From an uncultured Comamonas sp. (GTDB taxonomy: Bacteria; Pseudomonadota; Gammaproteobacteria; Burkholderiales; Burkholderiaceae_C): a DNA stretch of 64,000 nt. The translations under genes and the position numbers were made by a program. The notes beneath the pieces are model-generated. The model searched no databases and was not told the origin of the DNA. It worked only from the letters and a program-made list of their open reading frames with translations. Below, piece by piece: positions 51,278 through 61,958 of the stretch; position 1 is the first letter of the stretch, and each line of letters starts with the position of its first letter. The DNA lies in contig CABIIJ010000018.1 of the NCBI GenBank assembly GCA_902175065.1, forward strand, positions 62,001 through 126,000. Reading direction: 5' to 3'.

Positions 51278-54200
51278 GTGACTTTGCATTTGACACAGTT
51301 TGAGGGCGCGAACGCCCTGAGCGCGTTTCGTGCCCAACAGCTTCTGACCGATCTGGTCGCCATTCACCCCAAAATCACCGGTATCACGGCCCGCTTTGTG
51401 CATCTGGTGGCCTGTGCCACGGCCCCGGATGTTGCCTTGCAGGAGCGGCTGCAAGCGCTGCTGACCTATGGCGAGTCTGCGCAAGGGGCAGGGCAGGATG
51501 GTGCGGTTTTTGTCGTCACCCCCCGGCTGGGCACCATCTCTCCCTGGGCTTCCAAGGCCACGGACATTGCCCGCAACTGCGGCCTGGACGTGTTCCGGGT
51601 GGAGCGCATCACGGAATACCGCATCGCCGTCAAAGGCGGCTTGCTGGGCGGCAAGACGGAGTTGTCCGCCGCGCAACGCAGCCAGATTGCCGCCTTGCTG
51701 CACGACCGCATGACGGAATCGGTGTTTGCCACCCGCGCCGAGGCCGAGCAGTTGTTCAGCACTCTGCAAGCTGCGCCGATGGAATTTGTCGATGTGCTGG
51801 ACGGGGGCCGCGCTGCCCTGGAACGTGCCAACACTGCCTGGGGCCTGGCCCTGGCCGATGATGAGATCGACTACCTGGTGGCCGCTTTCACCAAACTGGG
51901 GCGCAACCCCACCGATGTGGAGCTGATGATGTTCGCCCAGGCCAACAGCGAACACTGCCGCCACAAAATCTTCAACGCCCAATTCACCATCGATGGCGTG
52001 GCGCAGGACAAATCGCTGTTCGGCATGATCCGCCATACCGAGCAGACTTCGCCGCAGCACACCATCGTGGCCTATGCCGACAATGCTTCCATCATGGAAG
52101 GCCATGAGGTCGAGCGTTTTATTGCCAAATACGACACAAATGCAGACCAGTTAAGTGCTCCAAGCTATCAAAAAGAGCAAGCCCTGCACCATGTGCTGAT
52201 GAAGGTGGAGACGCACAACCACCCCACGGCGATCTCGCCTTTCCCCGGCGCATCGACCGGTGCGGGCGGTGAAATCCGTGACGAGGGTGCCACCGGGCGC
52301 GGCTCCAAGCCCAAGGCGGGGCTGACGGGCTTCACGGTTTCCAAACTCTGGGGCAGCGACGTGGGCAAGCCTGCGCACATTGCCAGCCCCTTGCAGATCA
52401 TGGTCGAAGGGCCTTTGGGCGGCGCTGCGTTCAACAACGAATTTGGCCGTCCCAACCTGACCGGCTACTTCCGCGAATACGAGCAGCAGGTGGGCGACAT
52501 CACCCGGGGCTACCACAAGCCCATCATGATTGCCGGCGGCCTGGGCGTGATCGATGCGCAGCAGACCCAGAAAATCCTGTTCCCCGCAGGCACGCTGCTG
52601 ATTCAACTGGGCGGCCCCGGGATGCGCATTGGCATGGGCGGCGGCGCGGCCAGTTCGATGGCCACGGGCACCAATGCCGCCGAGCTGGATTTTGATTCCG
52701 TGCAGCGCGGCAACCCGGAGATCGAGCGCCGGGCGCAGGAAGTCATCAACCACTGCTGGCAGCAGGGCGCGGCCAACCCCATCCTGGCGATTCACGACGT
52801 GGGCGCAGGCGGCCTGTCCAACGCTTTCCCGGAATTGACCAACGATGCCGGGCGCGGCGCACGCTTTGACCTGCGGGCCGTGCAGCTGGAGGAATCCGGC
52901 CTTGCGCCCAAGGAAATCTGGAGCAACGAAAGCCAGGAGCGCTACGTGCTGGCGATTGCCCCCGAATCGCTGCCGCAGTTCCAGGCCTTCTGCGAGCGTG
53001 AACGCTGCCCCTTTGCCGTCATCGGCACGGCCACCGAACAGCGCCAACTGGTGCTGGAAGACACGGCCGTCATGCAGGGCGAGCAGAAATTCCCTGTCGA
53101 TATGCCGATGGACGTGCTGCTGGGCAAGCCGCCCAAGATGCACAAGGACGTCACCAGCGTGCAGCGTGAGCTGCCCGCCATCGACCTGACCGGCGTGGCA
53201 CTGGAAAAAGCCGTCATCGACGTGTTGGCTCACCCCACGGTGGCCAGCAAACGCTTCCTCATCACCATCGGCGACCGCGCCGTGGGCGGCCTCACGCACC
53301 GCGATCAGATGGTCGGCCCCTGGCAGGTGCCGGTGGCCGACGTGGCCGTGACCCTGGCCGACTTCACCGGTTTCAAGGGCGAGGCCATGGCCATGGGCGA
53401 GCGCACGCCGCTGGCGGCCATCAACGCCCCGGCCTCGGGCCGCATGGCCGTGGCCGAGGCGATTACCAACATGCTGGCCGCGCCCATCGAACTGTCGAAA
53501 GTCAAACTCTCGGCCAACTGGATGGCCGCCTGCGGCGAGCCGGGGGAAGATGCCGACCTGTACGCTACCGTCAAGGCCGTGGGCATGGAACTGTGCCCGC
53601 AACTGAGCATTTCCATCCCGGTGGGCAAGGACAGCCTGTCCATGCGCACCCAATGGCAAGAGGACGGGGCGCTGAAAAAAGTCACTTCCCCCGTCAGCCT
53701 GATCATCACCGGCTTTGCCGCCATCGACGACGTGCGCGGCACGCTCACGCCGCAGCTCGATGCGCAGGAGCCGGACAGCTCCCTGGTGCTCATCGACCTG
53801 GGCCGGGGGCAGAACCGCATGGGCGGCTCCATCCTGGGGCAGGTGTTGGGTCAAAGCGGCAATACCACGCCTGACCTGGACAGTGCCGAGGATTTGAAAG
53901 CCTTGGTGCAGGCCGTGAACAGCCTGCGCCAGCAGGGCCTGATCCTGGCCTACCACGACCGGGGCGACGGCGGGCTGCTGGCCACCGTGGCGGAAATGGC
54001 CTTTGCCGGCCACGTCGGCGTGGCGCTGAACGTGGACATGCTGGTGACGGAAGGCGACGGCATCACCGATGGCCGCATGGATTCAGGCGAGGGCAAGAAC
54101 TGGGGCCAGCAGGTCGCAGGCCGCCGCGAAGACCTGACCCTGCGTGCCCTGTTCAGCGAAGAGCTGGGCGCGGTGCTGCAAATCCGCACCGCCGACCGCA

Positions 54201-55291
54201 GCCAGGTCATGCAGGTGCTGCGCGAGCACGGTCTGGTCCAGTGCAGCCACATCATCGGCAAGACGCGCCCAGCCTCCAGCCCCGTGGCCATGGGCAAGGG
54301 CGAGCTGCAAATCTGGCGCGATGCCAAGCAGGTTTTTGGCGCGACGCTGGAGAACCTGCACCAGGTCTGGGACGCCGTGAGCTGGAAAATCGCCCAACAG
54401 CGCGACAACCCGGCCTGTGCCGACAGCGAGCACGCTGCCACCGGCGCGGCCAGCGACCCCGGGATGCACGTGCACCTGACGTTCGACCCGCAGGACGACA
54501 TTGCCGCGCCCTACCTGAACCTGAACGCCCAGCCGCGCGTCGCCATTCTGCGTGAGCAGGGCGTGAACTCGCAGGTGGAAATGGGCTTTGCCTTTGCCGC
54601 TGCCGGGTTCGATGCGGTGGATGTCCACATGAGCGACCTGCAGGCGGGCCGCGCCCACCTGAAGGACATGGCGGGCATCGTTGCCTGCGGCGGCTTCAGC
54701 TACGGCGACACCCTGGGTGCCGGCATCGGCTGGGCGCGTTCGATCACCTTCAACGAGCGCCTGTCCGAGCAATTCCGGCAATTCTTTGGCCGGGGCGACA
54801 CCTTCGCCCTGGGCGTGTGCAACGGTTGCCAGATGTTTGCCGAACTGGCCGACATCATCCCCGGCGCCCAGGCCTGGCCGCGCTTCACGCAAAATCAGAG
54901 CCACCGCTTCGAGGCACGCCTGAGCATGGTGGAAGTGCTGGACAGCCCGAGCATCTTCCTGCACGGCATGGCGGGCAGCCGCCTGCCCATCGTCGTCTCG
55001 CATGGCGAGGGCTTTGCCAACTTTGCCGCCCGTGGCAACGCCGATCAGGTGGTGCAGGCCATGCGCTACGTGGACAACCACGGCCAGCCGACCGAGGTCT
55101 ACCCCTTCAACCCCAACGGCAGCCCCGGCGGCCTGACGGCCGTGACCACCGCCGACGGGCGCTTCACGGCCATGATGCCGCACCCCGAGCGCGTGTTCCG
55201 CAACATCCAGATGAGCTGGACCAGCGGCGATAAAAGCCAGGCCAGCCCCTGGATGCGGGTGTGGCGCAATGCCCGCAAGTGGCTGGGGTAA
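51278..55291 (+). CDS. purL: Phosphoribosylformylglycinamidine synthase (GTG start)
   Basis: [65 protein letters not shown]...CNGCQMF. Confidence 0.98.
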   Translation: MTLHLTQFEGANALSAFRAQQLLTDLVAIHPKITGITARFVHLVACATAPDVALQERLQALLTYGESAQGAGQDGAVFVVTPRLGTISPWASKATDIARNCGLDVFRVERITEYRIAVKGGLLGGKTELSAAQRSQIAALLHDRMTESVFATRAEAEQLFSTLQAAPMEFVDVLDGGRAALERANTAWGLALADDEIDYLVAAFTKLGRNPTDVELMMFAQANSEHCRHKIFNAQFTIDGVAQDKSLFGMIRHTEQTSPQHTIVAYADNASIMEGHEVERFIAKYDTNADQLSAPSYQKEQALHHVLMKVETHNHPTAISPFPGASTGAGGEIRDEGATGRGSKPKAGLTGFTVSKLWGSDVGKPAHIASPLQIMVEGPLGGAAFNNEFGRPNLTGYFREYEQQVGDITRGYHKPIMIAGGLGVIDAQQTQKILFPAGTLLIQLGGPGMRIGMGGGAASSMATGTNAAELDFDSVQRGNPEIERRAQEVINHCWQQGAANPILAIHDVGAGGLSNAFPELTNDAGRGARFDLRAVQLEESGLAPKEIWSNESQERYVLAIAPESLPQFQAFCERERCPFAVIGTATEQRQLVLEDTAVMQGEQKFPVDMPMDVLLGKPPKMHKDVTSVQRELPAIDLTGVALEKAVIDVLAHPTVASKRFLITIGDRAVGGLTHRDQMVGPWQVPVADVAVTLADFTGFKGEAMAMGERTPLAAINAPASGRMAVAEAITNMLAAPIELSKVKLSANWMAACGEPGEDADLYATVKAVGMELCPQLSISIPVGKDSLSMRTQWQEDGALKKVTSPVSLIITGFAAIDDVRGTLTPQLDAQEPDSSLVLIDLGRGQNRMGGSILGQVLGQSGNTTPDLDSAEDLKALVQAVNSLRQQGLILAYHDRGDGGLLATVAEMAFAGHVGVALNVDMLVTEGDGITDGRMDSGEGKNWGQQVAGRREDLTLRALFSEELGAVLQIRTADRSQVMQVLREHGLVQCSHIIGKTRPASSPVAMGKGELQIWRDAKQVFGATLENLHQVWDAVSWKIAQQRDNPACADSEHAATGAASDPGMHVHLTFDPQDDIAAPYLNLNAQPRVAILREQGVNSQVEMGFAFAAAGFDAVDVHMSDLQAGRAHLKDMAGIVACGGFSYGDTLGAGIGWARSITFNERLSEQFRQFFGRGDTFALGVCNGCQMFAELADIIPGAQAWPRFTQNQSHRFEARLSMVEVLDSPSIFLHGMAGSRLPIVVSHGEGFANFAARGNADQVVQAMRYVDNHGQPTEVYPFNPNGSPGGLTAVTTADGRFTAMMPHPERVFRNIQMSWTSGDKSQASPWMRVWRNARKWLG

Positions 55292-55348
55292 GGTGTTGCA
55301 GCGAATCCCCGGCAGCTTGAAAACGATGTATCCAACGGAACGACGGCC

Positions 55349-55987
55349 ATGATCCCCCCGAACGACTTGCTCCTGTTTGGTGGCGCCGCCTTGCTCATGG
55401 TGCTGACGCCGGGGCCGAACATGGTCTACCTGATCTCCCGGTCGATCTGCCAGGGCAAGCGGGCCGGGGTGGTGTCGCTGTCGGGTGTCATTGCCGGGTT
55501 TTTCGTGCACATGCTGGCAGCAGCCATCGGTTTGACGACCTTGTTCATGGCCGTGCCGTTTGCCTACGAGGTACTCAAGTGGGCTGGGGCGGCCTATTTG
55601 CTCTACCTGGCATGGCAGGCCGTCAGGCCGGGCGCCCGCTCGCCGTTCGAGGCACGCGATCTTCCGATGGATTCGCCACGCAAGCTGTTTCTCATGGGGT
55701 TCACCACCAATCTGCTGAATCCCAAGATTGCCGTTTTCTATCTGTCGATCTTTCCCCAGTTTGTCTCGCCGGAGCATGGCTCGGTATTCGCGCAGAGCAT
55801 TCAGCTGGGGTTTACGCAGATCGCCATCAGCTTCACCGTCAATCTAGGCATCGCACTGTCTGCTGCGCGGCTGGCGCAATGGTTTGTCCGTAGCCCCGGC
55901 TGGCTGGCTGCCCAGCGGTATGTCATGGGGACGGTGCTTGCGGGTTTGGCCGTTCGCCTGGCAACGGAGCAGCGCAAGCTTGTCTGA
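55349..55987 (+). CDS. LysE/RhtB family translocator
   Basis: LLMVLTPGPNMVYLISRSICQGKRAGVVSLSGVIAGFF; FTTNLLNPKIAVFYLSIFPQFV. Confidence 0.93.
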   Translation: MIPPNDLLLFGGAALLMVLTPGPNMVYLISRSICQGKRAGVVSLSGVIAGFFVHMLAAAIGLTTLFMAVPFAYEVLKWAGAAYLLYLAWQAVRPGARSPFEARDLPMDSPRKLFLMGFTTNLLNPKIAVFYLSIFPQFVSPEHGSVFAQSIQLGFTQIAISFTVNLGIALSAARLAQWFVRSPGWLAAQRYVMGTVLAGLAVRLATEQRKLV

Positions 55988-56080
55988 TCTGATATCGCGC
56001 TGCCATGGGTCTTTGGCCCGATCGCCTGCCGATGGCGGTCGGTGTCGAATGCCGCCGGGCTTTGCTGAGGGAGCGCAGCC

Positions 56081-56734
56081 ATGAATACAAGCGTGCTGTC
56101 CGGACTGTCTGCGCTGAACCACAAGCTTTTCTACATGGTCAATGGCGTGCGCCTTCCCTTGCTCGATCAGGCCATGATCCTGGGCACGCATCTTGGCGAT
56201 TTTTCGAACCTGGTATGGATCGTCACGGCAGCGCTTGTGCTGCTTCTGGCCCACAGGTTCGCTCCCGCCTCTGCAGCGATCCGGTGGCTGCCGCCGCGCA
56301 ATACGGTGGTTGCGTGTCTGGCCCTGTTGCTGGTGGCGTATGTGGCGGCGGCCTGTATGGTCACCGCGTTGAAGGTGGGGTTGCACATGCCACGGCCTGC
56401 GGCGGCTTTGCCTGCGGGGTCTGTCCATGTGCTGGTGGCGCCAGAGTCCCCGTTCAGTTTTCCGAGCGGCCATGCCACCTTTGCCATGCTGGTGGCCAGT
56501 GTTTTCTGGCCCTATTGCCGAAGTTGGGGGCGGATTTTCCTGGCGGTGTTCGTGCCTTGGGTGGGCTGGTCGCGCATCAGTGTCGGGGCGCACTTTCCCG
56601 TGGATGTCATCACGGGATATTTTTGCGGAGCCATCAGCGTTTGGCTGGGAATGAGGGTGCTGGCCTTGTGCTCCAGGAGGCGCTGGCAGGCAGAACGCTT
56701 ATCGCTGGCGGTAAACAGGAATATGAAAAAATAA
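56081..56734 (+). CDS. PAP2-family phosphatase
   Basis: KVGLHMPRPAA; SFPSGHATFAMLVA; SRISVGAHFPVDVITGY. Confidence 0.93.
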   Translation: MNTSVLSGLSALNHKLFYMVNGVRLPLLDQAMILGTHLGDFSNLVWIVTAALVLLLAHRFAPASAAIRWLPPRNTVVACLALLLVAYVAAACMVTALKVGLHMPRPAAALPAGSVHVLVAPESPFSFPSGHATFAMLVASVFWPYCRSWGRIFLAVFVPWVGWSRISVGAHFPVDVITGYFCGAISVWLGMRVLALCSRRRWQAERLSLAVNRNMKK

Positions 56735-56800
56735 TAGCTGTTACCGCTTGATATACAAGATATTCAATAATTAAAGTATCTGAAGTCGTTTTTTGATCAG
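56730..56800. repeat. Partial palindromic intergenic repeat family copy
   Basis: AATAGCTGTTACCGCTTGATATACAAGATATT downstream of the PAP2 gene. Confidence 0.6.
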
Positions 56801-56823
56801 TGGAAAATGCTATTTTATTTGTT

Positions 56824-58185
56824 ATGAATGGGTTTCAAGGGCTGCTCCTTTTCCTCCTGTTGCTGGTGCTGGTTTTGCAGGTGCTGCACATCGTGCGCTC
56901 CCGCCGGGCCGGGGCGCCGTGGCGCACGCTGGAGCACGCCTTGCTGCGCCAGGAGGGGCAGGCCCAGGCGCTGGCCCAGCAGCTGCATGGCCTGGGGCAA
57001 AGCCTGGGCCAGCACCAGCAGCTGCATACCGATGGCCTGCGCAAGCTGGTCGATGCCCGGCTGGCCCAGGCGTACCAGGAGACGCGGGCCAGCCGCCAGG
57101 AATTGCAGCAGCACTTTGCCCTGCTCCAGCAGGCGCTGGCCGAGCAGGCGCACCGCCAGCAGCACAGCAGCGAGCAGCAGGCCGAACAGTTGCGTGCCAC
57201 CCTGAACGACCGGCTGGCTGCCATCCAGCGCGACAACGCTGCCAAGCTCGAAGACATGCGCCGCACGGTGGACGAGCAGCTGCACGCCACGCTGGAGCAG
57301 CGCCTGGGCGCTTCGTTCGCCCTGGTCAGCGAGCGGCTGGAGCAAGTCCACAAAGGGCTGGGCGAGATGCAGACGCTGGCCGCCAGCGTGGGCGATTTGA
57401 AGCGCGTGATGACCAACGTGAAAACCCGGGGCACCTGGGGCGAGGTGCAACTGGGCGCGATTCTGGACAGCGTGCTTACCCCCGAGCAGTACGCCCGCAA
57501 CGTCAAGACCGTGCCGGGCAGCAACGAGCTGGTGGAGTTCGCCATCCGCCTGCCCGGGCAAGGCGCACAGCCGGTGTGGCTGCCCATCGATGCCAAATAC
57601 CCGGTGGAGGACTACCAGCGCCTGCAGGATGCCTGGGAGCTGGGCGACCGCGCCGCCATCCAGGCCGCAGGCCAGGCGCTGGAAAGCAGCGTGCGCACCG
57701 AGTCCAGAAAAATCGCCGGCAAATACCTGGCCCCGCCGCACACCACCGACTTTGCCCTGATGTACCTGCCCAGCGAAAGCCTGTTTGCCGAAGTGCTGCG
57801 CCGCCCCGGGCTGGTGGAAGCCTTGCAGCAGCAGTACCGCGTGGTCGTGACCGGCCCGGCGAACCTGGCGGCCATGCTCAACAGCCTGCAGATGGGCTTT
57901 CGCACCCTGGCGATCGAGGAGCGCTCGGCCCAGGTCTGGGCAGTGCTGGGGCAGGTCAAGACCGAGTTTGCCAAGTTCGGCGCCGTGGTCGAGGCCACGC
58001 GCAAATCGCTGGATGCCGCTGCCAGGAAGTTCGAACAGGTGGACGTGCGCACCCGCGCCATCCAGCGCAGCCTGCATGACGTGCAGGTCTTGCCCGCAGC
58101 GGATGCGGGGGACGACGCCGGGACGGAGCCGGATACCACCGGTATCGAAGATGGCAGCGCCCGGCACGGGCAGGGGGCCGCATGA
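56824..58185 (+). CDS. rmuC: DNA recombination protein RmuC
   Basis: Coiled-coil N-terminus; TRGTWGEVQLGAILDSVLTPEQYARNV; PIDAKYPVEDYQRL; VTGPANLAAMLNSLQMGFRTLAI. Confidence 0.96.
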   Translation: MNGFQGLLLFLLLLVLVLQVLHIVRSRRAGAPWRTLEHALLRQEGQAQALAQQLHGLGQSLGQHQQLHTDGLRKLVDARLAQAYQETRASRQELQQHFALLQQALAEQAHRQQHSSEQQAEQLRATLNDRLAAIQRDNAAKLEDMRRTVDEQLHATLEQRLGASFALVSERLEQVHKGLGEMQTLAASVGDLKRVMTNVKTRGTWGEVQLGAILDSVLTPEQYARNVKTVPGSNELVEFAIRLPGQGAQPVWLPIDAKYPVEDYQRLQDAWELGDRAAIQAAGQALESSVRTESRKIAGKYLAPPHTTDFALMYLPSESLFAEVLRRPGLVEALQQQYRVVVTGPANLAAMLNSLQMGFRTLAIEERSAQVWAVLGQVKTEFAKFGAVVEATRKSLDAAARKFEQVDVRTRAIQRSLHDVQVLPAADAGDDAGTEPDTTGIEDGSARHGQGAA

Positions 58186-59363
58186 TGGCCAACGGCCTGC
58201 CCCGGCTGATTGCCGCGCAAATTTCCATCCACGCCTGCATGACCGGGCTGCGCATGGCCACGCCGCTGCTGGCCTTGTCGCAAGGCTACAGCGCGGCGGC
58301 GGTGGGGGTGCTGCTGGCGTTGTTTGCGCTCACTCAGGTATTCCTGGCCCTGCCTGCGGGGCGTTATGCCGACCGGTATGGCTTGAGGCGCCCGGTGGCC
58401 CTGAGCGTGGTCGTTGCCACGCTGGGGGCGGGGCTGGCGGTGGTCTGGCCGGTATTTCCCGTCCTGTGCGTGGCGGCGCTGTGCAGCGGCGGTGCGGCGG
58501 GCACGGCGCTGATTGCGCTGCAGCGCCACGTCGGGCGCAGCGCCCACGATCAGGTGCAGTTGCGCAAGGTGTTCAGCTGGCTGGCGCTGGGGCCGGCCAT
58601 CTCCAATTTTATCGGCCCGTTTTTTGCGGGCCTGCTGATCGACCACGCAGGCGGACAGGCAGGCAGCGAGATGGGCTTTCGCGCCGCTTTCCTGCTGCTG
58701 GCGCTGCTGCCCATTGCCGCCTGGTTCTGGGTGCGGACGGTGCAGGAGCTGCCGCCGGTGCCGGTGGCGGCGGGCAAGGCCCCTGCGGCCTGGGATTTGC
58801 TGCAAGACCAGGGCTTTCGCCGCCTGCTGCTGATGAACTGGGCGCTGTCCTCGTGTTGGGATGTGCACACTTTCGTGGTGCCCATCCTGGGGCATGAGCG
58901 GGGGCTGTCGGCCTCGGTGATCGGCAGCATTCTGGGCGGCTTTGCCATTGCGGCCATGCTGGTGCGCCTCCTCATCCCGCTGCTGGCCCGGCATCTGCGC
59001 GAATGGCTGGTGGTGTGGTGCGCCATGCTCTGCGCCTGCCTGCTGTTCATGCTCTACCCGCTGATGCCCGGCCCCTGGAGCATGGGGCTGTGCTCGGTGC
59101 TGCTGGGGCTGGCGCTGGGGTCGGTGCAGCCGATGGTGATGAGCATGATCCACCAGATCACCCCGGAGCACCGCCACGGCCAGGCGCTGGGGCTGCGCAT
59201 GATGGCGATCAATGCCTCCAGCGTGATGATGCCGATGGTCTTCGGCAGCCTGGGTGCGGTGCTGGGGGTGTCGGCCCTGTTCTGGGGCGTGGGCGCGATG
59301 GTGGGGGCAGCATCGCGCCTGCCGTGGCTGCTGGGGCGCGATACTTTTGCGGATGCGGATTAG
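58182..59363 (+). CDS. MFS transporter
   Basis: FLALPAGRYADRYGLRRPVALSVVVAT; multi-TM; start overlaps the rmuC stop. Confidence 0.9.
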   Translation: MMANGLPRLIAAQISIHACMTGLRMATPLLALSQGYSAAAVGVLLALFALTQVFLALPAGRYADRYGLRRPVALSVVVATLGAGLAVVWPVFPVLCVAALCSGGAAGTALIALQRHVGRSAHDQVQLRKVFSWLALGPAISNFIGPFFAGLLIDHAGGQAGSEMGFRAAFLLLALLPIAAWFWVRTVQELPPVPVAAGKAPAAWDLLQDQGFRRLLLMNWALSSCWDVHTFVVPILGHERGLSASVIGSILGGFAIAAMLVRLLIPLLARHLREWLVVWCAMLCACLLFMLYPLMPGPWSMGLCSVLLGLALGSVQPMVMSMIHQITPEHRHGQALGLRMMAINASSVMMPMVFGSLGAVLGVSALFWGVGAMVGAASRLPWLLGRDTFADAD

Positions 59364-60244
59364 CCCGCGTTGCCGTTGAGCTGGTAGAAGTCCTTCAGGA
59401 TTTGCCACGCCTGTTCGGGCGTGTCGGCAAACTGGAACAGTTTCAGGTCTTCGGCGCTGATGACGCCTTCCTCGACCAGCATGTCGAAGTTGAACAGGCG
59501 TTTCCAGAACTGCGAGTCGTACAGCACGATGGGCACCGGCTTGATCTTGGTCGTCTGCACCAGGGTGAGCACCTCGAACAGTTCGTCCATGGTGCCAAAG
59601 CCGCCGGGGAAGGCCACCAGCGCCTTGGCCCGGATGAGAAAGTGCATTTTGCGCAGCGCGAAGTAGTGGAACTTGAAGCTCAGGCCGGGGCTGATGTAGC
59701 GGTTGCCGTGCTGTTCGTGCGGCAGCAGGATGTTCAGGCCGATGGTCGGCGCCCCGGCGTCGTAGGCGCCCCGGTTGGCCGCTTCCATGATGCCCGGGCC
59801 GCCGCCGGTGCAGACGTAGACGCGCTGGTTGGTCGGGTGCCGCTTGCTGTATTCGGCCACCAGGTAGGCAAAGCGGCGGGCCGCTTCGTAGCGCTCGGCG
59901 TTGCGCATGTCGCGCTGGGCCTTGGCGATGGCCTGGGCATCCCCGCTGGCCTGGGCGATGTGCAGGGCGCGGGTGGCTTCTTCCTGATCGACAAAGCGGG
60001 CGCTGCCGTAGACCACCACGGTGTGGTAGATGCCCATGGCCTCCTGGTCCAGGTCGGGCTTGAGCAATTCCAGCTGAAAGCGGATGCCCCGGGTTTCGCG
60101 GCGGGCCATGAATTCGGGGTCGGCAAAGGCCAGGCGGTAGGAATCCGGCGCGGTCGGGTCGGCGGTGAGGTCACGCGTGGCGTTCGGGCCTTCCAGGGGG
60201 GCCAGATCCTCCATGAGGGAGCGTTCGTACAGGGGGGGAGTCAT
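59360..60244 (-). CDS. LOG family (TIGR00730-like) protein
   Basis: VCTGGGPGIMEAANRGAYDAGAPTIGLNI; ALVAFPGGFGTMDELFEVLTLVQTTKIKPVPIVLY (PGGxGTxxE). Confidence 0.92.
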   Translation of the reverse strand: MTPPLYERSLMEDLAPLEGPNATRDLTADPTAPDSYRLAFADPEFMARRETRGIRFQLELLKPDLDQEAMGIYHTVVVYGSARFVDQEEATRALHIAQASGDAQAIAKAQRDMRNAERYEAARRFAYLVAEYSKRHPTNQRVYVCTGGGPGIMEAANRGAYDAGAPTIGLNILLPHEQHGNRYISPGLSFKFHYFALRKMHFLIRAKALVAFPGGFGTMDELFEVLTLVQTTKIKPVPIVLYDSQFWKRLFNFDMLVEEGVISAEDLKLFQFADTPEQAWQILKDFYQLNGNAG

Positions 60245-60302
60245 AAGCGTCTTTCCAAGGTTTTTGCTTTTATTCGATCAGCATCCGAAGCTATTGAATA
60301 AG

Positions 60303-60379
60303 GTGCTGTTACCGCACGTATTTAAACGGTTTTAAGGTAAAACAATGCTGAAATCCTTATTTCATAGCCGGAAACAGCT
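60303..60379. repeat. Palindromic intergenic repeat family copy (opposite orientation to the 36603 copy)
   Basis: Minus strand AGCTGTTTCCggctatgaaataaGGATTTCAGCATTGTTTTACCTTAAAA...GCGGTAACAGC aligns with 36606-36682. Confidence 0.8.
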
Positions 60380-60385
60380 ATGAAA

Positions 60386-60787
60386 TCATGAATTCATCGA
60401 TGACATGCTGAAACGTTGCAACCACGCCGTGGCGCAATACCAGCCTGCCGCGGTCAGTGCCAGGGAGCACAGCAGATGGACGCTGGCCCAGACCATGCCC
60501 ATGGCCCAGCGGCCGGCGTGCAGCAGTTGAAACACTTCGGCGCTGTAGCTGGAGAAGGTGGTCAGCCCGCCGAGCAGGCCGGTAACCAGGAACAGCCGCC
60601 ACGTCGGGTCGAGCTGGGGCAGGGCCTCGAAGGTGGCAATCGCCAGCCCGATGAGGTAGCCCCCCACGGCATTGGCGGCGAAGGTGCCCCAGGGCAACTG
60701 GCCCGGGTGGCTCAGCCACAGCCCCAGGCGCCAGCGGGCCAGGGCTCCCAGGGAGGCGCCGATGCAGATGGCCAGAACGTGCAGCAT
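60386..60787 (-). CDS. crcB: Fluoride efflux transporter CrcB
   Basis: CIGASLGALARWRLGLWL; WGTFAANAVGGYLIGLAIA; TGLLGGLTTFSSYSAEV. Confidence 0.96.
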   Translation of the reverse strand: MLHVLAICIGASLGALARWRLGLWLSHPGQLPWGTFAANAVGGYLIGLAIATFEALPQLDPTWRLFLVTGLLGGLTTFSSYSAEVFQLLHAGRWAMGMVWASVHLLCSLALTAAGWYCATAWLQRFSMSSMNS

Positions 60788-60790
60788 TCT

Positions 60791-61183
60791 TCAGGAGAGG
60801 GTGGGGTCGGATGCCCCGTTCCCGGTGGTTGCCGAGGCGCCGTTGCTCATGCTGGGCGGCACGGGCCGGCCGGCCCGGCGGTCGCGAAACAGCGCGGCAC
60901 GCATCAGGAAAATGGTGGAAATCGGCACCGTCGTGGCAATGAATACGGCAATCAGCAAGGTGTAGAAGGCCGGGCCATCCCCCGTGGCGGAATAGAACAC
61001 GACACTGGCCCACATGATGAGCCAGCAGCCCAGGGTGGCGATGATGGCCGGGGCGTGAACACGTTCGTAATAGGTTTTCAGCCGTACCACGCCCCAGGAG
61101 CCGAGCAGGGCCACGCAGGCCCCGGCCAGGGCCAGGAGGGCAACCAGCCATTGCAGCCACAGCGGCAGGTCGGCAGCGTTCAT
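60791..61183 (-). CDS. mnhG: Monovalent cation/H+ antiporter subunit G
   Basis: LVALLALAGACVALLGSWGVVRLKTYYERVHAPAIIATLG. Confidence 0.92.
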   Translation of the reverse strand: MNAADLPLWLQWLVALLALAGACVALLGSWGVVRLKTYYERVHAPAIIATLGCWLIMWASVVFYSATGDGPAFYTLLIAVFIATTVPISTIFLMRAALFRDRRAGRPVPPSMSNGASATTGNGASDPTLS

Positions 61184-61470
61184 TCGATGACCTCCCCGCG
61201 CAGCAGGAATTTGGCCATGGCCGTGGTGCCCACGCAGCCAAACAGCGCGATGAGCAGAGCCGCTTCGAAGTAAACGCTCGACTGGTAGTGCATCGCCAGC
61301 ACCAGCATGAGCAGCATGCCGTTCAGGTACATGCTGTCCAGCGCCAGCACCCGGTCCTGCGCCGTCGGGCCGCGCAGCAGGCGTGCCAGGGTGAGCAGCA
61401 TGGCCAGCACCAAGATAAAAATGGCGGCTGGCAGCGCCAGATCCAAAGGGGTGGAGAGGAGGCCCGTCAT
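61180..61470 (-). CDS. mnhF: Monovalent cation/H+ antiporter subunit F
   Basis: RLLRGPTAQDRVLALDSMYLNGMLLMLVLAMHYQSSVYFEAALLIALFGCVGTTAMAKFLLRGEVIE. Confidence 0.92.
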   Translation of the reverse strand: MTGLLSTPLDLALPAAIFILVLAMLLTLARLLRGPTAQDRVLALDSMYLNGMLLMLVLAMHYQSSVYFEAALLIALFGCVGTTAMAKFLLRGEVIE

Positions 61471-61958
61471 TCAAAAATCTCCATCAGGGGGCGTTCGTAG
61501 TGGGTTTTCACATACTGGGCAATGGCGGCATGGTCGTAGGCTTCCAGCACATGCAGCATCAACATGCTGCGGTCGCGCGAGATTTCCGCCCAGGCGGTAC
61601 CGGGGGTGATGCACACGATCATGGCCAGCACCGCCAGCCCGTTGGGGTCCCGCAGTTGCAATGGAATGGCCACGAAATCGGCCGGGTGGCGGCGGTAGCG
61701 CGGCAGCAGCAGGAAGCGCACCACGTGCAGGTTGGAGACGGTGGTGTCATGCACCACCCGCAAGGCCAGACGCAGAATCGTTACCGGATGGCGCACCCGC
61801 ACGGGCAGGGGCCGCAGCCCCCGCGTTATCAGGGGAATGCTCCAGCCGAGCAAGGCCCCCAGGACGATGTGCCCCAGGCTGAAGCGGTGGTTGAGCAGCA
61901 GCCAGAGGATGAACAGGGCCACCGAGAGCAAGGGGGCGGGCAGGAGTTTGCGCATCAT
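61467..61958 (-). CDS. mnhE: Na+/H+ antiporter subunit E
   Basis: LFILWLLLNHRFSLGHIVLGALLGWSIPL; LAVLAMIVCITPGTAWAEISRDRSMLMLHVLEAYD. Confidence 0.93.
   Translation of the reverse strand: MMRKLLPAPLLSVALFILWLLLNHRFSLGHIVLGALLGWSIPLITRGLRPLPVRVRHPVTILRLALRVVHDTTVSNLHVVRFLLLPRYRRHPADFVAIPLQLRDPNGLAVLAMIVCITPGTAWAEISRDRSMLMLHVLEAYDHAAIAQYVKTHYERPLMEIFE

Noticed and set aside
52151-54013. 620-aa - strand ORF
   Set aside because: Antisense to purL; shadow ORF.
54083-55777. 564-aa - strand ORF
   Set aside because: Antisense to purL and the LysE-like gene.
57612-59408. 598-aa - strand ORF
   Set aside because: Antisense to rmuC and an MFS gene; Gln/His/Arg-rich shadow ORF.
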